Notes: generated by a model from the sequence alone, not told the origin. Positions 1-9,464 are shown, counted from the first letter of the stretch. The stretch: 64,000 nucleotides of DNA from CAVVJA01 sp963809815 (GCA_963809815.1 CAWELM010000014.1:1-64000); one strand, 5' to 3'. Program-made: numbers and translations.

Positions 1-324
1 AAGGGCGCGCAACTGCCGAAGCTTTCACCAGTGGCGACGAGAAGAGCGGTATGGAGCGGCCGACGTGGTGGCGGGCCGCCTGCATTGATGTAGCTGTGCA
101 CGAGTTTCGCTGGCGCTCATGGCGATGTGGGAGCGGGGGGTGTCGCCGGCCGGATCGGACGGGCTGACATTTGGCCCACCGATTGTCGAGAAGCGGTGGC
201 GGCGGCTGTCCGGCGCGGATAGATCCTGCTGTCCCGCGTCCGACGCGTGACATTCTCAGGTGGCCGGCGCGGCGGAATCGGCTCGGATCCCGTGGCCGGC
301 GTCGTTGCCGCCGCGCATGACCGC
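1..324. other. no gene recognised
   Basis: I see no convincing coding frame, RNA gene or repeat in this edge stretch. It lies downstream of the hydrolase pseudogene that ends at 325. Short open frames exist on both strands, as expected in high-GC DNA, but none has a family signature or a good ribosome binding site. Confidence 0.5.
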
Positions 325-966
325 TTAGGCGAACCGCTTGAGGAAGTCGAGCGCCGTCTGGGCGACCTCGCGCCAGCCGTGGTCGATCGTGAGGGAGTGG
401 CCTCGGTTCGGGATTTTCACGATCTCCGTCACGGCGCGGTTGCGCCTCTGCCGCTTGTAGGCAGCGTTCGCGATCGCCCACGGCACCGTGTGGTCCTTCT
501 CGCCGTCAATGATCAGCAGGGGACCGCGGTCGGGGTTCTTCGTGTTCACCTTCGCCTGCGTCCATGGATTGAGGTTCGCGTTGCCCATCTGCACGAGCGC
601 GATCCCGGAGCAGGCGACGTGGAACGCGTCGTGAAGCTCCTTGGCCTCCTTCTCGTCCAGCGCGTTCGCCCAGCCGTACCGACGATCCGCTATCCATCTC
701 AGCCCGAGCGGACTAGTCGCCGCTACGGTGCGGGAATCGTGGACATGTCGTGAGGACGTCCGCCCGCCGTCATAAGGACCTGGTCTACAGGCGCTGCGGA
801 TTCCTCCATGCGGCTGGCCCATCAGCGCTGGTTTCTTGTCCAAGGCATTGATGACGTCGGTGGTGTGCTCGGCGACCTGCTTCAAGGTCTTCTTGGCGAA
901 GACTTCCGGGTTCGCCCTGGCTTCGTCGACCGTGTCCGGATCGTCTGGGTCCGTGCGGTGCTGGGG
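325..966 (-). pseudogene. alpha/beta hydrolase remnant lacking its middle
   Basis: The minus-strand frame carries two recognisable pieces of one alpha/beta hydrolase. The first piece (about 966-815) reads DPDDPDTVDEARANPEVF and continues to INALDKKPALMGQ, just before the expected nucleophile elbow. The second piece (about 690-325) reads RYGWANALDEKEAKEL, then GPLLIIDGEKDHTVPW with the acid residue, then NRGHSLTIDHGW with the catalytic His. Between them are about 40 codons of unrelated sequence instead of the expected elbow and lid. The N-terminal oxyanion-hole strand is also missing, because the frame meets a stop at 985. The nucleophile motif is absent, so the product cannot be a working hydrolase. 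I infer an internal deletion plus loss of the start. Confidence 0.75.
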
Positions 967-1213
967 TGGACTGATGCCGGGACGTCAGGAATCCGCTGTG
1001 CTGGCTCCGGGCACCGCCACAGCTCCGGGGCCGAAGGGGTGCCCGACGCAGGGCCGCCCTGCTACAGACCAGGGAACCCGGCCAGGGGCTTCACGGGTTC
1101 GATGCGCCGCCCGGAGCGCGACCGTGGTTCCAGTACCAACCTGCAGGCGAAACCGCCCGGCTCCCGGTCCACAGCGTGGGGCCGGCGGGTCGCCGTTAAC
1201 AGAAGGAGGGCTC

Positions 1214-2047
1214 ATGCCCACGATCACCGTCGGCCGGGAAAACAGCTCAGACATCGAGATCTACTACGAGGATCATGGCACTGGCCAGCCGGTCGTGCTG
1301 ATCCACGGCTACCCGCTCAGCGGCCGCGCCTGGGACAGGCAGGTCCCGGCCCTGCTCGAGGCCGGCCACCGGGTCATCACCTACGACCGCCGCGGGTTCG
1401 GCAAGTCCAGCCAGCCTGCCACCGGCTATGACTACGACACCTTCGCCGCCGACCTGAACATGCTGCTGGAGCACCTCGACCTGCGCGAGGCCGTCCTGGT
1501 CGGGCACTCGATGGGCACCGGCGAGGTCACCCGCTACCTGACCAGCTACGGGTCGGCCCGGGCGGTCAAGGGCGTGCTGGTCGCTCCGATCCCGCCGTTC
1601 CTGCTGCAGACGCCCGACAACCCCGACGGGGTGCCGCAGAGCCTGTTCGACGGGTTCGCCCGAGCCGCCGCGGCCGACACGCCGGCGTGGATGAAGGGCT
1701 TCCTGGACAACTTCTACAACATCGACACCCTGCGCGGCACCCTGGTCAGCGACCAGGCCTACCAGGCCAGCTGGAACATCGCCGTGACGGCTTCGGCCAC
1801 CGCCGCGGTGGCCTGCATCCCGACCTGGACGACCGACTTCCGCGACGACCTGCCCAAGATCGACGTGCCCATGCTGGTGCTCCAAGGCGACGCCGACCAG
1901 GTCCTGCCGATCGACAAGACCGGCAAGCGGCTGCCCGACCTGCTCAACGACGTGAAGCTCGTCGTGATCGACGGCGGCCCGCACGCCATCCCATGGACCC
2001 ATGCCGGCCAGGTCAACACGGCCTTGCTGGACTTCATTCGCAGCTGA
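1214..2047 (+). CDS. non-heme chloroperoxidase-like alpha/beta hydrolase
   Basis: 277 aa, full length for the cofactor-free haloperoxidase/esterase group. HGYP (31-34) gives the oxyanion hole, GHSMG (97-101) carries the nucleophile Ser99, the acid is likely Asp228 in GDADQ, and His257 in GGPHAI completes the triad. Such enzymes hydrolyse esters or form peracids; the substrate cannot be predicted here. The ATG at 1214 is chosen because AAGGAGG lies 4 bases upstream. The frame is open further upstream, but that part reads as the complement of the hydrolase remnant. The DUF4331 gene follows after 19 bases and is probably cotranscribed. No signal peptide is seen, so it is likely cytoplasmic. Confidence 0.88.
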   Translation: MPTITVGRENSSDIEIYYEDHGTGQPVVLIHGYPLSGRAWDRQVPALLEAGHRVITYDRRGFGKSSQPATGYDYDTFAADLNMLLEHLDLREAVLVGHSMGTGEVTRYLTSYGSARAVKGVLVAPIPPFLLQTPDNPDGVPQSLFDGFARAAAADTPAWMKGFLDNFYNIDTLRGTLVSDQAYQASWNIAVTASATAAVACIPTWTTDFRDDLPKIDVPMLVLQGDADQVLPIDKTGKRLPDLLNDVKLVVIDGGPHAIPWTHAGQVNTALLDFIRS

Positions 2048-2066
2048 CAACCCCAAGGGAGTCACC

Positions 2067-3089
2067 ATGTCGAACCACTTCAGCGCCGACAACCTCAAAT
2101 TCCCCGGCGACGATCGCCGCCTGGACCTCACCGACGTGTTCGTCTTCCAGGCGGCCGCCAGCCCGGAACATCACCACACACTGCTTCACCGTCACCACCC
2201 CGGCACCACCGTGCTGATCATGGACTCGAACCCGACCAGTGCCCCGCCGCCGATCCCGGCCCCGGTGACCGGCCCGGAGTTTTACCCCGGTGCGGTCTAC
2301 CGGATCAACATCGATACCGACGGCGACAACCATGCAGATGTCGCGTTCACGTTCGTGTTCTCCGAGTACGAGAACGGCAGGCAAATCGGGACCGCCAGAT
2401 ACGCCACCGGCGAGCAGGCCCGCCAGCCCGAGCCGGTCGGCGAGGTGCTGAGCAGCGACATCCCGGTCAGCTTCGACGGTTCCGCCCAGCCCGTCCAGGC
2501 GGGCCGGATCAGGCTGTTCGCGGGGCTGCGCAGCGACCCGTTCTTCGCCGACGTCGAAGGCGCCCTGCACGGCTTCGAGTGGACCGGGCACGACGATTTC
2601 GCCGACAACAACGTCGACTCGATCGTGCTGGAGGTACCCGACGACATGCTCGGCGGCCCGGTCATCGGCGTGTGGGCCTCGATCAGCCGGCGCAGCAACG
2701 GCGTGCTCGAGCAGCTGGACCGCGGCGGGAACCCGACCATCAACCCGTTCATCAACCCCGACGGCGAGAAGAACCTGTTCAACTCCCGGCAGCCCGCCGA
2801 CGACGTGGCCAACTACCTGGGGCCGTGGTCGGCGATCCTGGAAAACGCCGGCGGCTACACGCCCGAGGACGCCAGAGCCGCCGCCCTGGAGGTCCTGCCC
2901 GACATCCTGCACTACGACCGCACCCAGCCCGCCACCTACCCCAACGGCCGCATACCCACCGACGACGTCTACAGCATGCGCTTCGCCTGGCTGACCAACG
3001 GCAAGGTCCCCCCGTCCGGCCTCAAGCCGCACGACGACCTGCTGGACCAATTCCCCTACCTCGGCCCACCCAACCCGAGCCATAGCTAG
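2067..3089 (+). CDS. DUF4331 family protein
   Basis: 340 aa. The N-terminus RLDLTDVFVF, the FYPGAVYRINIDTDGD strand and DVAFTFVFSEYENGR match the DUF4331 family of uncharacterised bacterial proteins. The DTDGD segment looks like a calcium-type acidic loop. No signal peptide is visible although some family members are exported. The start ATG follows AAGGGAG by 6 bases. Residues around 30-50 are His-rich (EHHHTLLHRHH) and differ from the usual spacing, which might reflect a pair of compensating shifts; the frame stays open. It probably forms a two-gene unit with the upstream hydrolase. The function is unknown. Confidence 0.8.
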   Translation: MSNHFSADNLKFPGDDRRLDLTDVFVFQAAASPEHHHTLLHRHHPGTTVLIMDSNPTSAPPPIPAPVTGPEFYPGAVYRINIDTDGDNHADVAFTFVFSEYENGRQIGTARYATGEQARQPEPVGEVLSSDIPVSFDGSAQPVQAGRIRLFAGLRSDPFFADVEGALHGFEWTGHDDFADNNVDSIVLEVPDDMLGGPVIGVWASISRRSNGVLEQLDRGGNPTINPFINPDGEKNLFNSRQPADDVANYLGPWSAILENAGGYTPEDARAAALEVLPDILHYDRTQPATYPNGRIPTDDVYSMRFAWLTNGKVPPSGLKPHDDLLDQFPYLGPPNPSHS

Positions 3090-3205
3090 ATCGACGGGTT
3101 CGTGCCTCGGTCCGCCCTGGGTCGCCGTCCCCGATAACTCCGCCGTCACTCCCGCTCGGCGGCGCGCTCTTGAGCAGCCGGGCGGGGTCGGCGGTCCGAC
3201 AGGCG

Positions 3206-3664
3206 CTAGACGACGTAGCCCATGACATGTGCCTCGCCTTTGGCTAGGTCGACCGTGCCCCGGGCCCAGATCTGAAGTGGGTTTACCCACGCATAGTCGG
3301 GCTCGGAAGTCGTCATGGTCACGTTTTCGCGCAGGTCGCCAACAGGTGGTCCCTCCGTGAAGTGGGCGACGCCATCGGCATAGAGCGCGATCTTCTTGCC
3401 ATCATCGGTCGTGATCTCGGCATGGATGTGGAGTTGAACGCGACCATCGGGACGGACGTGGATGTAGTCGGCTAGCTCAACCGTTCCTCGTAGCCTCTGA
3501 CCGACTATCCGCCCGCGGAAGGTGAGGTCGTACCGGGCCCCTTGCGGTGGGATGTCTGCGATGCCGGACAGCAGAGCGTCCAGCGCGGGCACGCCGTACG
3601 AGGTCGCCCCGGTCGACTGGATGGTGTACTCGTAGATCAACTCGCCGGGCAGCTGTTCGGTCAT
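3206..3664 (-). CDS. DUF3237 family protein
   Basis: 152 aa. The phrasing ELIYEYTIQS, then ARYDLTFRGRIVGQRLRGTVELADYIHVRPDGR, then LHIHAEITTDDGKKIALYADG is characteristic of DUF3237, a small beta-barrel family often found near polyketide or aromatic catabolism genes. Biochemical function is not established. Its ATG overlaps the TGA of the LuxR-type regulator (ATGA), so the two are translationally coupled and this protein is probably made in fixed ratio with the regulator. It could bind the ligand or modify a product of the regulated pathway, but that is inference from coupling only. Confidence 0.8.
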   Translation of the reverse strand: MTEQLPGELIYEYTIQSTGATSYGVPALDALLSGIADIPPQGARYDLTFRGRIVGQRLRGTVELADYIHVRPDGRVQLHIHAEITTDDGKKIALYADGVAHFTEGPPVGDLRENVTMTTSEPDYAWVNPLQIWARGTVDLAKGEAHVMGYVV

Positions 3665-6441
3665 GACCGAATGCTCCTTCTTCTCAGGGCCCGGTCGAGC
3701 TCGTGGCGGGAGCTGATGTCGAGCTTGGCGAACACCTTCCGCAGGTGCCACTCCACGGTGCGGCCGCCGATGAACAGCTGTGCGCCGATCTCCTGGTTGG
3801 TACGTCCCTCGCGGGCCAGCTGGGCGATCTCCTCCTCTTGCGGGGTCAGGTCGGTGCGGGTATTTGCGCTGCGCTTGCGCGCCTTCTCGCCGGTCGCCTG
3901 GAGTTCTCGCCGGGCGCGTTCGGCGAAGGCCTCGGCGCCCATGGCCGCGAGCGCGTCGAACGCGGGCCGCAGCTGGTTGCGGGCATCGATCCGCCGGTTC
4001 TCCCGGCGCAGCCATTCGCCGTAGACCAGGCGGGCGCGGGCCAGGTGGGTCGCCATCCGGGTTCTGCCCAGCAGCTCGATCGCCTGACGGTACTCCGCTT
4101 CGGCGGCGCGTCCCCCGGATACCAGCGCCCGGGACCGCGCCGCCGCGCCGCGAGCCCAGTTGCTGGCGCTCGCCACGGCTAGCTGCGACAGCTGATCAGC
4201 CGCCGCGCAGGCACGTTCCTGCTGATCGCTTCGTGCCGCGGCTTCTACCAACTCATATAGGGCCCAGGGCGAGATGACGATCTCGTCGACGGCGCTGGCC
4301 CCGTGCGCCGCCTCGGCGGCGGCCCCGTAGGTGCCGAGGCCGTTGTAAAGCATCGCCTGCGCGTAGTCCGTGTAGGTCAGTGCCGCGCCCTCGCCCCGGT
4401 CCGAGGCGCCACGGGCCATCTCCTCGGCCAGATCGGCGGCGGTCGGCGCGTCGCCGCGCCACGCGGCGAGCAGCAGTGGGACGTAGGGCAAGGTGGCCTC
4501 TCTGGTCCCTGGGTCGACGCGCTCACGCTCCATCAGCAAGGCCGCCGCCTTCGACAGCTCGCCGGCCTGGATGTGGAACTCGGCGAGATAGTCCAGCGCG
4601 AACGGAAGCCAGCTGAGGGTGCCGCTGGCTCGCGCCAGCCGGACCTGGCCGGCCGCGAGCTCGAACCACGCCTCGTCGTCCCAGAGGTCCATGGCGACCA
4701 TGTTGTACGCGACGGACAGCCAGTCCAGCTCGTACGGCTGCGCCCGGTAGTGGCGCAGTGCCTCCTTGAGCGTTGGGGCGGCAGCCAGGTACCCATCGGC
4801 CAGGCGTACGGCCAGGCCGTGGATGAGCAGCTGCGAGTGCGGCAGCGGCTCCGACCCGGAAGGCCCGGGCGTTGCGGATCTCGCGGCGCGCGCGACCTGC
4901 CTCGCGTCCTGCCCGTGGGCGAGTCGGCCGGCGTAGATCGCGGCTACCAGGGCTTCGAGATAGGTCTGCCGGGCCAGCTCGGCGTCCAGGCTCTGTAGCC
5001 GCTGTGCTGCCCGCAGCATGAGCGGCGGCGCGTCGCCGCCCCGTCTCAGCGCGAACGCGACCTGCGCCCGCATCCGCTGCACGCGCGCCTCGCCGAGTTC
5101 GCCGAGCGGTCCGAGCTCAGCCGTTACCAACAGGGTCTGGGCGGCCTCGAAATCCCCGGCTGCGTACTTCGCCTCGGCCGCCGCCAGAGCCCGTGAGGCG
5201 CGCTCGCCCGGGTCCGGAGTGAGCGCCACGGCTCGCTCCCAGAAGGCCGCGGCGGCGGCTACCCCGCCTCGGCGCACGGCACGGCTGGCCGAGTTGATGA
5301 GCTCCTCGGCCACCGCCTCGTCCGGCCCGGCAGCCGCGTGGGCGCGATGCCATGCCCGGCGGTCGGGGTCGGCCTGCGGATCGGTCACTGCTGCCAGCGC
5401 CGCGTGTGCGGCTCGCCGGTCATCGGCCGCGGCGGCCCGGTAGGCGGCAGAACGCACCAGAGGATGCCGGAAGCGCACGTTCACACCGAACCCCAGCAGG
5501 TCGGCCGCGGCGGCCAGGTTCACGGTTCCGATGTCCAGGCCGAGTACCCCAGCCGCCCGGAGGATCAGCGCCGGGTCCCCGACCGGATCGGCCGCCGCGA
5601 GCAGGACCAGCCGCTGGACCTCGTCCGGCAGCTCACCCAGGCGCGCTGCGTACTGATCTTCGATGCGGCTGGGCAGATCTCCCGCGTCCGGAAGAGCGAA
5701 ACCGCCGGCCAGGTCGGCCGCGCTCCGGCCTCCGTAGAGCTCGAGCAGGGCCAGCGGATGGCCGTGTGCCTCCGCGAGAATCCGGCCGCGGACACTCTCG
5801 TCGAGCGGACCTGAGGTGACCGTCGCCAGCAGCGCCCGAGCCGACTGTTCATCCAGTCCGCCCAGCCGGAGTTCGGGCAGACCCGCCAGGTGATTCGGCG
5901 AGGGATGTCCCGCGGCCGGCGTCCGGACCGCGAACACCAGCGCTATCGACTCCGCCAGCAGGCGGCGCCCGACGAATCCGAGGACTTGGGCCGAGGCCTG
6001 GTCGAGCCACTGCGCGTCGTCCACGACGCACAGCATCGGCTGCTCCTCGGAAGCCTCCGCCATGAGGCTGAGCGCCGCGAGGGCGACCAGGAACCGGTCG
6101 GGACTATCTCCGGAGGCAAGCCCGAACGCGACGCTGAGTCCGCGACGCTGAGGCTCGGCCAGCGACCCGAGCCGGCCGAGCATCGGCGCGCACAGCTGGT
6201 GCAGCCCGGCGAAGGGAAGCTCCATCTCCGACTCGACGCAGGCCACGCGGGTCACCCTGAAATCAGACGCCTCGGCGATCAGCTGTCGCAGCAGTTCCGT
6301 CTTGCCGATCCCCGGCTCTCCCCGCACGACCAAGACGGCGCTCTGACCGCTTCGCACGTTCGCGATGAGCCGTCCCAGGATCTCCAGCTCGCCGGTCCTG
6401 CCGAACAACCGGGGCGGAGGATGCACTGTCACGCCCACCAT
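3661..6441 (-). CDS. LAL-type LuxR family transcriptional regulator
   Basis: 926 aa, typical for the large ATP-binding LuxR (LAL) class. A P-loop GEPGIGKT (41-48) and Walker B LCVVDDAQWLD (about residue 140) form an AAA-like ATPase. A long alpha-helical TPR-like middle follows, and a C-terminal HTH (LTPQEEEIAQLAREGRTNQEIG, then TVEWHLRKVFAKL) occupies the last 60 residues. Such proteins activate catabolic or secondary-metabolite operons on binding an inducer. It is coupled to the DUF3237 gene by an ATGA overlap. Its likely targets are the neighbouring redox and hydrolase genes, but no operator is seen. A truncated relative lies at 9570-9710. The ATG at 6441 has only a weak upstream purine stretch. 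Confidence 0.9.
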   Translation of the reverse strand: MVGVTVHPPPRLFGRTGELEILGRLIANVRSGQSAVLVVRGEPGIGKTELLRQLIAEASDFRVTRVACVESEMELPFAGLHQLCAPMLGRLGSLAEPQRRGLSVAFGLASGDSPDRFLVALAALSLMAEASEEQPMLCVVDDAQWLDQASAQVLGFVGRRLLAESIALVFAVRTPAAGHPSPNHLAGLPELRLGGLDEQSARALLATVTSGPLDESVRGRILAEAHGHPLALLELYGGRSAADLAGGFALPDAGDLPSRIEDQYAARLGELPDEVQRLVLLAAADPVGDPALILRAAGVLGLDIGTVNLAAAADLLGFGVNVRFRHPLVRSAAYRAAAADDRRAAHAALAAVTDPQADPDRRAWHRAHAAAGPDEAVAEELINSASRAVRRGGVAAAAAFWERAVALTPDPGERASRALAAAEAKYAAGDFEAAQTLLVTAELGPLGELGEARVQRMRAQVAFALRRGGDAPPLMLRAAQRLQSLDAELARQTYLEALVAAIYAGRLAHGQDARQVARAARSATPGPSGSEPLPHSQLLIHGLAVRLADGYLAAAPTLKEALRHYRAQPYELDWLSVAYNMVAMDLWDDEAWFELAAGQVRLARASGTLSWLPFALDYLAEFHIQAGELSKAAALLMERERVDPGTREATLPYVPLLLAAWRGDAPTAADLAEEMARGASDRGEGAALTYTDYAQAMLYNGLGTYGAAAEAAHGASAVDEIVISPWALYELVEAAARSDQQERACAAADQLSQLAVASASNWARGAAARSRALVSGGRAAEAEYRQAIELLGRTRMATHLARARLVYGEWLRRENRRIDARNQLRPAFDALAAMGAEAFAERARRELQATGEKARKRSANTRTDLTPQEEEIAQLAREGRTNQEIGAQLFIGGRTVEWHLRKVFAKLDISSRHELDRALRRRSIRS

Positions 6442-6732
6442 CCGGAGTGAGGGCTAGCGGAGACGCTTCGGCTGAACGCTACCCGCCACCTCAGACGGGC
6501 CGCCACGGGCCAGATCAGCAGTCGGGACACCGGCACCGCCTCGGGACTCGTACTGCTGGTTCTGATGGGCCTGCTTTAACAACGGGTGATGTGAGCCAAG
6601 GATCAGCGGGGTATCGGCGCTTTCGGCCGGTTGCTTTTCCGGGGCGAGCGGCGACGCTGACGTGGCGTAGAGCACGTGGACTCTGGCAGCTCCGCTGCCG
6701 CGCTGGGCCACGGCGGTGCGGCGGGGTTTGCC

Positions 6733-6863
6733 TTTCCGTCAGTGACCCACAGCCGTAAATCGTCGTACTTGAACAGCTGGATGTCAGCGACGGGCTGATT
6801 TTTCCGTCAGTGACCCACAGCCGTAAATCGTCGTACTTGAACAGCTGGATGTCAGCGACGGGC
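6733..6863. repeat. 63-bp direct repeat, two tandem copies
   Basis: Positions 6733-6795 and 6801-6863 are identical over 63 bases (starting TTTCCGTCAGTGACCC and ending CAGCGACGGGC) and are separated by only 5 bases, TGATT. The copies are in the non-coding stretch between the LAL regulator and the GlcG fusion. Read on the minus strand each copy encodes VADIQLFKYDDLRLWVTDG in one frame, so the unit may be a duplicated end of a lost gene. The perfect identity suggests a recent duplication. Confidence 0.95.
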
Positions 6864-6879
6864 ATGGGGTGGTGATGCA

Positions 6880-7010
6880 CCCCGGCGGTAAGGCTGGCCT
6901 GCGGCCGCGGGCCACGGATTGCCTTCGGGATCGTTGACGGAGAAGAACGACCCGCACCTGGTGCGCTCGGGGACGGGACCGGGTTGCCGCGCCTCCTGGG
7001 GGAACGACTG
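6880..7010 (-). pseudogene. possible VOC/glyoxalase C-terminal remnant
   Basis: On the minus strand one frame reads PGPVPERTRCGSFFSVNDPE followed by GNPW. This resembles the C-terminal strand pair of vicinal-oxygen-chelate proteins, where a family phrase such as SFFSFxDPDGNxW is common. No start, no N-terminal beta-alpha-beta module and no metal-ligand context is preserved. It is therefore at most a gene fragment. A second, better preserved VOC remnant lies at 12053-12350. Confidence 0.4.
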
Positions 7011-7154
7011 TCCCTCCGAGGCCCACCACCCGCTCCACCTCTTCATTGCGCAGCACTGACCGTCCCGGTGTGCCGGGAGCGCAGCTCCCCCTTTTGATTT
7101 GCAGCCGGAGGCTGCCAGCGCTCGGAGCTAACTCGGGCGCCAGCGCGATTGGAT

Positions 7155-7184
7155 GTTCAAGGACGTTCAAGGACGTTCAAGGAC
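7155..7184. repeat. 10-bp tandem repeat, three copies
   Basis: GTTCAAGGAC is repeated three times head to tail. A unit of one helical turn could serve as a stacked regulator site. It is about 1.4 kb upstream of the 5' end of the GlcG-hydrolase gene but downstream of that gene's stop at 7285, so a promoter role for that gene is unlikely. Replication slippage is the simpler reading. Confidence 0.9.
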
Positions 7185-7284
7185 GTTATAAGGGCCTCAT
7201 CGTGGGTGGCTGTACGCGAATCTCGGCTCAGCCGCGGTGGTGTGCCCGGTGCGCAAGTCTCAGGGAGCTGACGGATGTCGGTGG

Positions 7285-8568
7285 CTACCGAAGAAATTGG
7301 CGAAGTCGCTCGAGGATTTGCTGCGGTTGTTCCTGGTAGATCCAGTGGCCGCAGTCCTCGATGACGATGCCGGTCATGTCGGTGGCGTAGCGGCGGATCT
7401 GGTTGGGCACGAGGTCGCCGAGGCTGCCCTGCGCGCCGACCGCGAGCACCGGCATGGGCAGCCTGGTCTTGATGTATTCGGCGTTGTCCTTCAAGTCCTT
7501 TGGGAAGGCTCGGAACCATTCGAAGCCGGCGCGCAGGTGCGCCGGGTCGCACAGATCGCTTGCGTACTCTCGCACCTGCGCTGGGCCGATAGCGTCCTTG
7601 TGAACCGCGAGTGTGTCGATGAACCGGGCCACCCAGATGTCCTCGTGGCCCGTGATGATGTCTTCGGGTAGACCATTGATGTTGCTGAAGAACCCGAAGT
7701 TCCAGAAGCCGGGGCCTGCCGAGGTCAGCGACGGGAACTGGTACAGGCCTTCGTCGGGCAGCGGTGATTCGGACAGCACCAGCCTGGTCACCTCACTGGG
7801 GTGCGCTGCGGCGTAGGCGTACGCGACCATCGTGCCGATGTCATGGCCGATCAGCCGTATGCCGTCGGCAAGGCCGAGCTGGGTCAGTAGCCCGTGGATG
7901 TCGGCGGCCATGGTCTTCTTGTCGTATCCGTCGGCGGGGGCATCACTGGCCCCGGCACCGCGCAGATCCGGCGCGATCACCGTGTACTGCTTGGCGAACT
8001 CCGGCAGCAGCTCACGCCACTCGTACCAGGTCTGCGGGTATCCGTGCAGCAACACCAGCGTCGGCCCGTTTCCGCCCCGCACGTAGTTGATCACGACGTC
8101 GCCGACGCGGGCTTTCTGTTCGGTGTACCCGACCGGCACCCGGGCCGCCGATGGCCCGGTCGGGCCCGCGGGGTTGGGATTGATCACTGCAGCTTCGACG
8201 ATGGCAACGTCCTGCTCCGTCGTTCCGCCGCTGACTCCGACGCCGGCGATGACTTGGCCGTCGCTGGTGAGCGGCATGCCGCCGCCCATCGCGGAGTATC
8301 TACCGCCGGAGACGCTGAGGAGGGGGTAGAGGGCCGCGCCTGGTTGCACGAGGGGGACGAGGTCAGCGGTGCGCATGCCGACGAGGGCGGACGTGTAGGC
8401 CTTTCGCTCAGAGAGCTCGAGGGAGAACGCGGGCGCTCCGGTCATGCGATGGGTGAGAACGATGTTGCCGTGGATGTCGATGACGGTGACCGCGACGGGT
8501 ACGTCTTGTTTGAACGACTCGGCCTCGACGCGGGCAGCGATGTTCTTGGCGGTGGTGAGCAAGTCCAT
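7285..8568 (-). CDS. GlcG/HbpS domain fused to epoxide hydrolase
   Basis: 427 aa in two domains. Residues 1 to about 132 are a GlcG/HbpS-like (DUF336) heme- or cobalamin-binding fold, with VPVAVTVIDIHGNIVLTHRM (23-42), SERKAYTSA (53-61) and GGGMPL (95-100). After a Pro-rich linker, residues 152-427 form an alpha/beta hydrolase of the epoxide hydrolase group: HGYPQTWYEW (175-184) for the oxyanion hole, GHDIG with nucleophile Asp243, and GHWIYQEQP with catalytic His408. The reaction would be hydrolysis of an epoxide or related ester, with the GlcG domain possibly sensing or carrying a ligand. The start follows GGAAGGAAG by 8 bases, and an open frame further upstream lacks domain similarity. The enoyl-CoA hydratase gene ends 44 bases upstream, so an operon is likely. 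Confidence 0.85.
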   Translation of the reverse strand: MDLLTTAKNIAARVEAESFKQDVPVAVTVIDIHGNIVLTHRMTGAPAFSLELSERKAYTSALVGMRTADLVPLVQPGAALYPLLSVSGGRYSAMGGGMPLTSDGQVIAGVGVSGGTTEQDVAIVEAAVINPNPAGPTGPSAARVPVGYTEQKARVGDVVINYVRGGNGPTLVLLHGYPQTWYEWRELLPEFAKQYTVIAPDLRGAGASDAPADGYDKKTMAADIHGLLTQLGLADGIRLIGHDIGTMVAYAYAAAHPSEVTRLVLSESPLPDEGLYQFPSLTSAGPGFWNFGFFSNINGLPEDIITGHEDIWVARFIDTLAVHKDAIGPAQVREYASDLCDPAHLRAGFEWFRAFPKDLKDNAEYIKTRLPMPVLAVGAQGSLGDLVPNQIRRYATDMTGIVIEDCGHWIYQEQPQQILERLRQFLR

Positions 8569-8612
8569 GGTCGTGTACTTCCTTCCGGAAAGTGAGATGG
8601 GCCGTTGGGATG

Positions 8613-9464
8613 TCAGCGCTCGTCCGCGCGGCCCAGCTGTCCCAGGTAGAACCCGAGTCGATCTTGCAAGTCTCCGGGCTTCTGGAGTCCTTGCTCCAGG
8701 AGGGCTTTGATGCTTTCCTGCGCCGCTGGTCGCTTGACGGAGGCCATGCAGGCGTCCCAGCCCGCTCTGATTTCGACGTCGGGTGGCAGGCTGGCTTCGT
8801 TCACGAGGCGTTTGGTGTTGGCGATCGCCCACTTGTCGAAGGAGGCGATGCGGGTTGCGAGTGCGTCGACGAAACTGTCCAGCTCGGCATCCGGGAGCGC
8901 CCGGTTCACGTAGCCGAGGAGCTCGGCATCGGCGCCGCTGATGTCGTCTGCGCTCAGGAGCACTTCGAGGGCACGTCCCCGTCCCATGACCCGCGGCAAT
9001 CGCGCCATGGGCCCTCCACCAGCGACGAGGCCCACGCCCACTTCCCATTGCGACAAGCGCGCGTTCTCTCGGCTCGCGAAGCTCATGTCGCAGGCGAGCG
9101 CGAGCTCACTGCCGTTTCCGGTCGCCCGACCCCGGATCAGCGCGATCGAAACGAAGGGGGCGCGCGTCAGGCGCACCAGGACGTCGGGCCATGCCTCGAG
9201 GCCGGTCGGACCTTGCGGGATGCCGGTCAGATCCTCGAACTTGGCGAGGAAGTCGGAGTGATTAAGAAAGAAGCCGTCGACGGCACTTTCGAAGACCACC
9301 ACCTTCACTCGGTCGTCGTTCTCGAGCGCCGTCACGATCTCTCGGATCTGCAGAACAAATTCCGGACCCATGAGGTTCAGCGGCGGGTTGTCGAGTACGA
9401 CACGGCAGTGTGAAGGTGTCACTCGATTGAGCCTCACTTGCGCGGCCTTCGTTGCGGAGGACAT
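8613..9464 (-). CDS. enoyl-CoA hydratase/isomerase family protein
   Basis: 283 aa crotonase-fold protein. HCRVVLDNPPLNLMG opens the first strand, RATGNGSELALACDMSFAS forms the oxyanion-hole turn region, and a long helical C-terminus follows. The usual catalytic Glu positions are not conserved in a way I can assign, so hydration, isomerisation or hydrolysis of an acyl-CoA all remain possible. The ATG at 9464 has AGGAG 6 bases upstream. It is the first gene of a pair with the GlcG-hydrolase fusion downstream (44 bases). Confidence 0.82.
   Translation of the reverse strand: MSSATKAAQVRLNRVTPSHCRVVLDNPPLNLMGPEFVLQIREIVTALENDDRVKVVVFESAVDGFFLNHSDFLAKFEDLTGIPQGPTGLEAWPDVLVRLTRAPFVSIALIRGRATGNGSELALACDMSFASRENARLSQWEVGVGLVAGGGPMARLPRVMGRGRALEVLLSADDISGADAELLGYVNRALPDAELDSFVDALATRIASFDKWAIANTKRLVNEASLPPDVEIRAGWDACMASVKRPAAQESIKALLEQGLQKPGDLQDRLGFYLGQLGRADER

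Noticed and set aside
2034..3290. 418-codon minus-strand open frame opposite DUF4331
   Set aside because: Composition is Gly/Val/Arg-rich nonsense and the plus strand has a recognised family with a good start.
7155..7184. CRISPR-like repeat
   Set aside because: Unit is 10 bases with no spacers. No cas genes anywhere in the window.
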